Source: Candidatus Magasanikbacteria bacterium RIFCSPHIGHO2_02_FULL_50_9b (lineage in GTDB: Bacteria > Patescibacteriota > Patescibacteriia > Magasanikbacterales > 2-02-FULL-50-9b). Taken from it: a stretch of DNA of 6,319 nucleotides. The DNA is taken from positions 1-6,319 of the forward strand of contig MFQD01000020.1 in the NCBI GenBank assembly GCA_001782975.1. Direction: 5' to 3'. The notes below the pieces were generated by a model. That model was not told the origin of the DNA, ran no database searches, and saw only the letters and a program-made list of their open reading frames with translations. The position numbers and the translations under genes are program-made. Below are positions 5,843-6,319 of this stretch, piece by piece; the stretch's first letter is position 1, and each line of letters starts with the position of its first letter.

Positions 5843-6319
5843 TCACGCAGCGGGCGTACGCTTCACGAAGCGCGTGGCCAGCTTGTTCATGTACTTCGCC
5901 AGTTTGGCTTGCAACACTTCCGAGAGGCCACAATAGACCGCGATGCCAACGACCGGCAGCCAGCCGTACTCCGCATGCCCGTTCGTCTGAAGATAGATAA
6001 CCGCGACAAACACCGCCCTGGTGTAGTGTGTCACGAACAGACGTGTGAGCGAACCAATGCTCATCATGCCAGCCGCTGCAGCTGACAGCTTGAACGACTT
6101 TTCCATGCCGGTTTGCAGCGTACCGTCGTGGGTCATTCGAACCGCGTGAAACACCTCTGGGTGTGTGCGCTGCATGCGATCCATGAACGCCTGCATCCAC
6201 CTCAAGTACGCGTCAATCACGCGCAACGAAATCTCGAACAATGCAATGATGCTCACCACAGTGGCGACGAGCAACAGGGGCGCATACTGCCGCAGCTCTG
6301 TATGGGCGTCAGTGTACAA
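5843..6319 (-). CDS. Multi-pass membrane protein of unknown family, probably 5'-truncated
   Basis: 158 codons are open from the right edge to TGA at 5843. The edge codon is TTG, which could be a start, but no upstream sequence is visible, so a truncated N-terminus is more likely. I do not recognise the family. Hydrophobic stretches at about residues 12-33, 77-94, 96-111 and 119-136 suggest three or four membrane helices. Between the first and second lies a polar stretch (about 40-77) rich in Met, Arg and His. The C-terminus is basic (KLATRFVKRTPAA). Codon use differs from the other genes: Lys is AAG in five of six cases and Phe is TTC in five of seven, whereas the surface-protein genes prefer AAA and TTT. 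Sampled lines are 58-60% G+C here against 43-47% there. It has its own terminator, so it is a separate transcription unit. Confidence 0.75.
   Translation of the reverse strand: MYTDAHTELRQYAPLLLVATVVSIIALFEISLRVIDAYLRWMQAFMDRMQRTHPEVFHAVRMTHDGTLQTGMEKSFKLSAAAAGMMSIGSLTRLFVTHYTRAVFVAVIYLQTNGHAEYGWLPVVGIAVYCGLSEVLQAKLAKYMNKLATRFVKRTPAA

Noticed and set aside
5775..6200. 141-codon minus-strand frame overlapping the membrane-protein gene
   Set aside because: It is Gly/His/Arg-rich without protein-like character, and it runs through the intrinsic terminator. The other frame has convincing membrane helices and stops just before the terminator.

Overview
The window looks like a chromosomal segment from a Candidate Phyla Radiation (Patescibacteria) bacterium. 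The basis is the pair of large surface proteins that carry a VirB2/TrbC-type 'T4SS pilin' membrane hairpin fused to Ig-like ectodomains, an architecture I associate with these small-genome ultramicrobacteria. A basic bS21 and a stand-alone GatB/YqeY protein also fit. This is recognition of architecture, not a database match. The standard genetic code fits: no in-frame TGA occurs inside any gene, and TGA ends the gene at the right edge. All supported genes lie on the minus strand, so the biological order runs from the right edge (6319) to the left edge (1).

In biological order the layout is as follows. (1) 6319-5843 is the 3' part of a multi-pass membrane protein of unknown family, richer in G+C than the rest, closed by a strong intrinsic terminator at 5781-5816. 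(2) 5620-5755 is a structured inverted-repeat element, called B here. (3) 5583-5612 is a good sigma-70-type promoter, followed by a short leader whose Shine-Dalgarno lies in a hairpin. (4) 5539-5309 is rpsU (bS21). (5) 5300-5167 is a second copy of the structured element, called A, filling the rpsU-yqeY spacer. (6) 5157-4705 is yqeY. (7) 4678-2795 encodes a 627-residue protein with signal peptide, pilin-like hairpin and three SbsA-type Ig-like domains. (8) 2814-1 is a second, larger paralogue that overlaps the previous gene by 20 bp and is still open at the left edge after 938 codons. It carries about two Ig-like domains, a Cys-rich DGDE/DxDC module, four IPT/TIG domains and a Cys-rich tail.

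The likely logic is one transcription unit starting at the rpsU promoter: rpsU, yqeY, then two co-translated membrane-anchored surface proteins. rpsU-yqeY is a common bacterial pairing tied to translation. The two surface proteins share about half of their positions over the 80-residue pilin-like segment but have different ectodomains, so they probably act together as an extracellular adhesive or pilus-associated complex (inference).

The most unusual signal is the pair of ~135-bp elements flanking rpsU. They share motifs and layout, and several of their helices differ in both strands while keeping base pairing. This points to a conserved folded DNA or RNA element, or a MITE-like family, that I cannot name. 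The rest of the plus strand holds only shadow reading frames.
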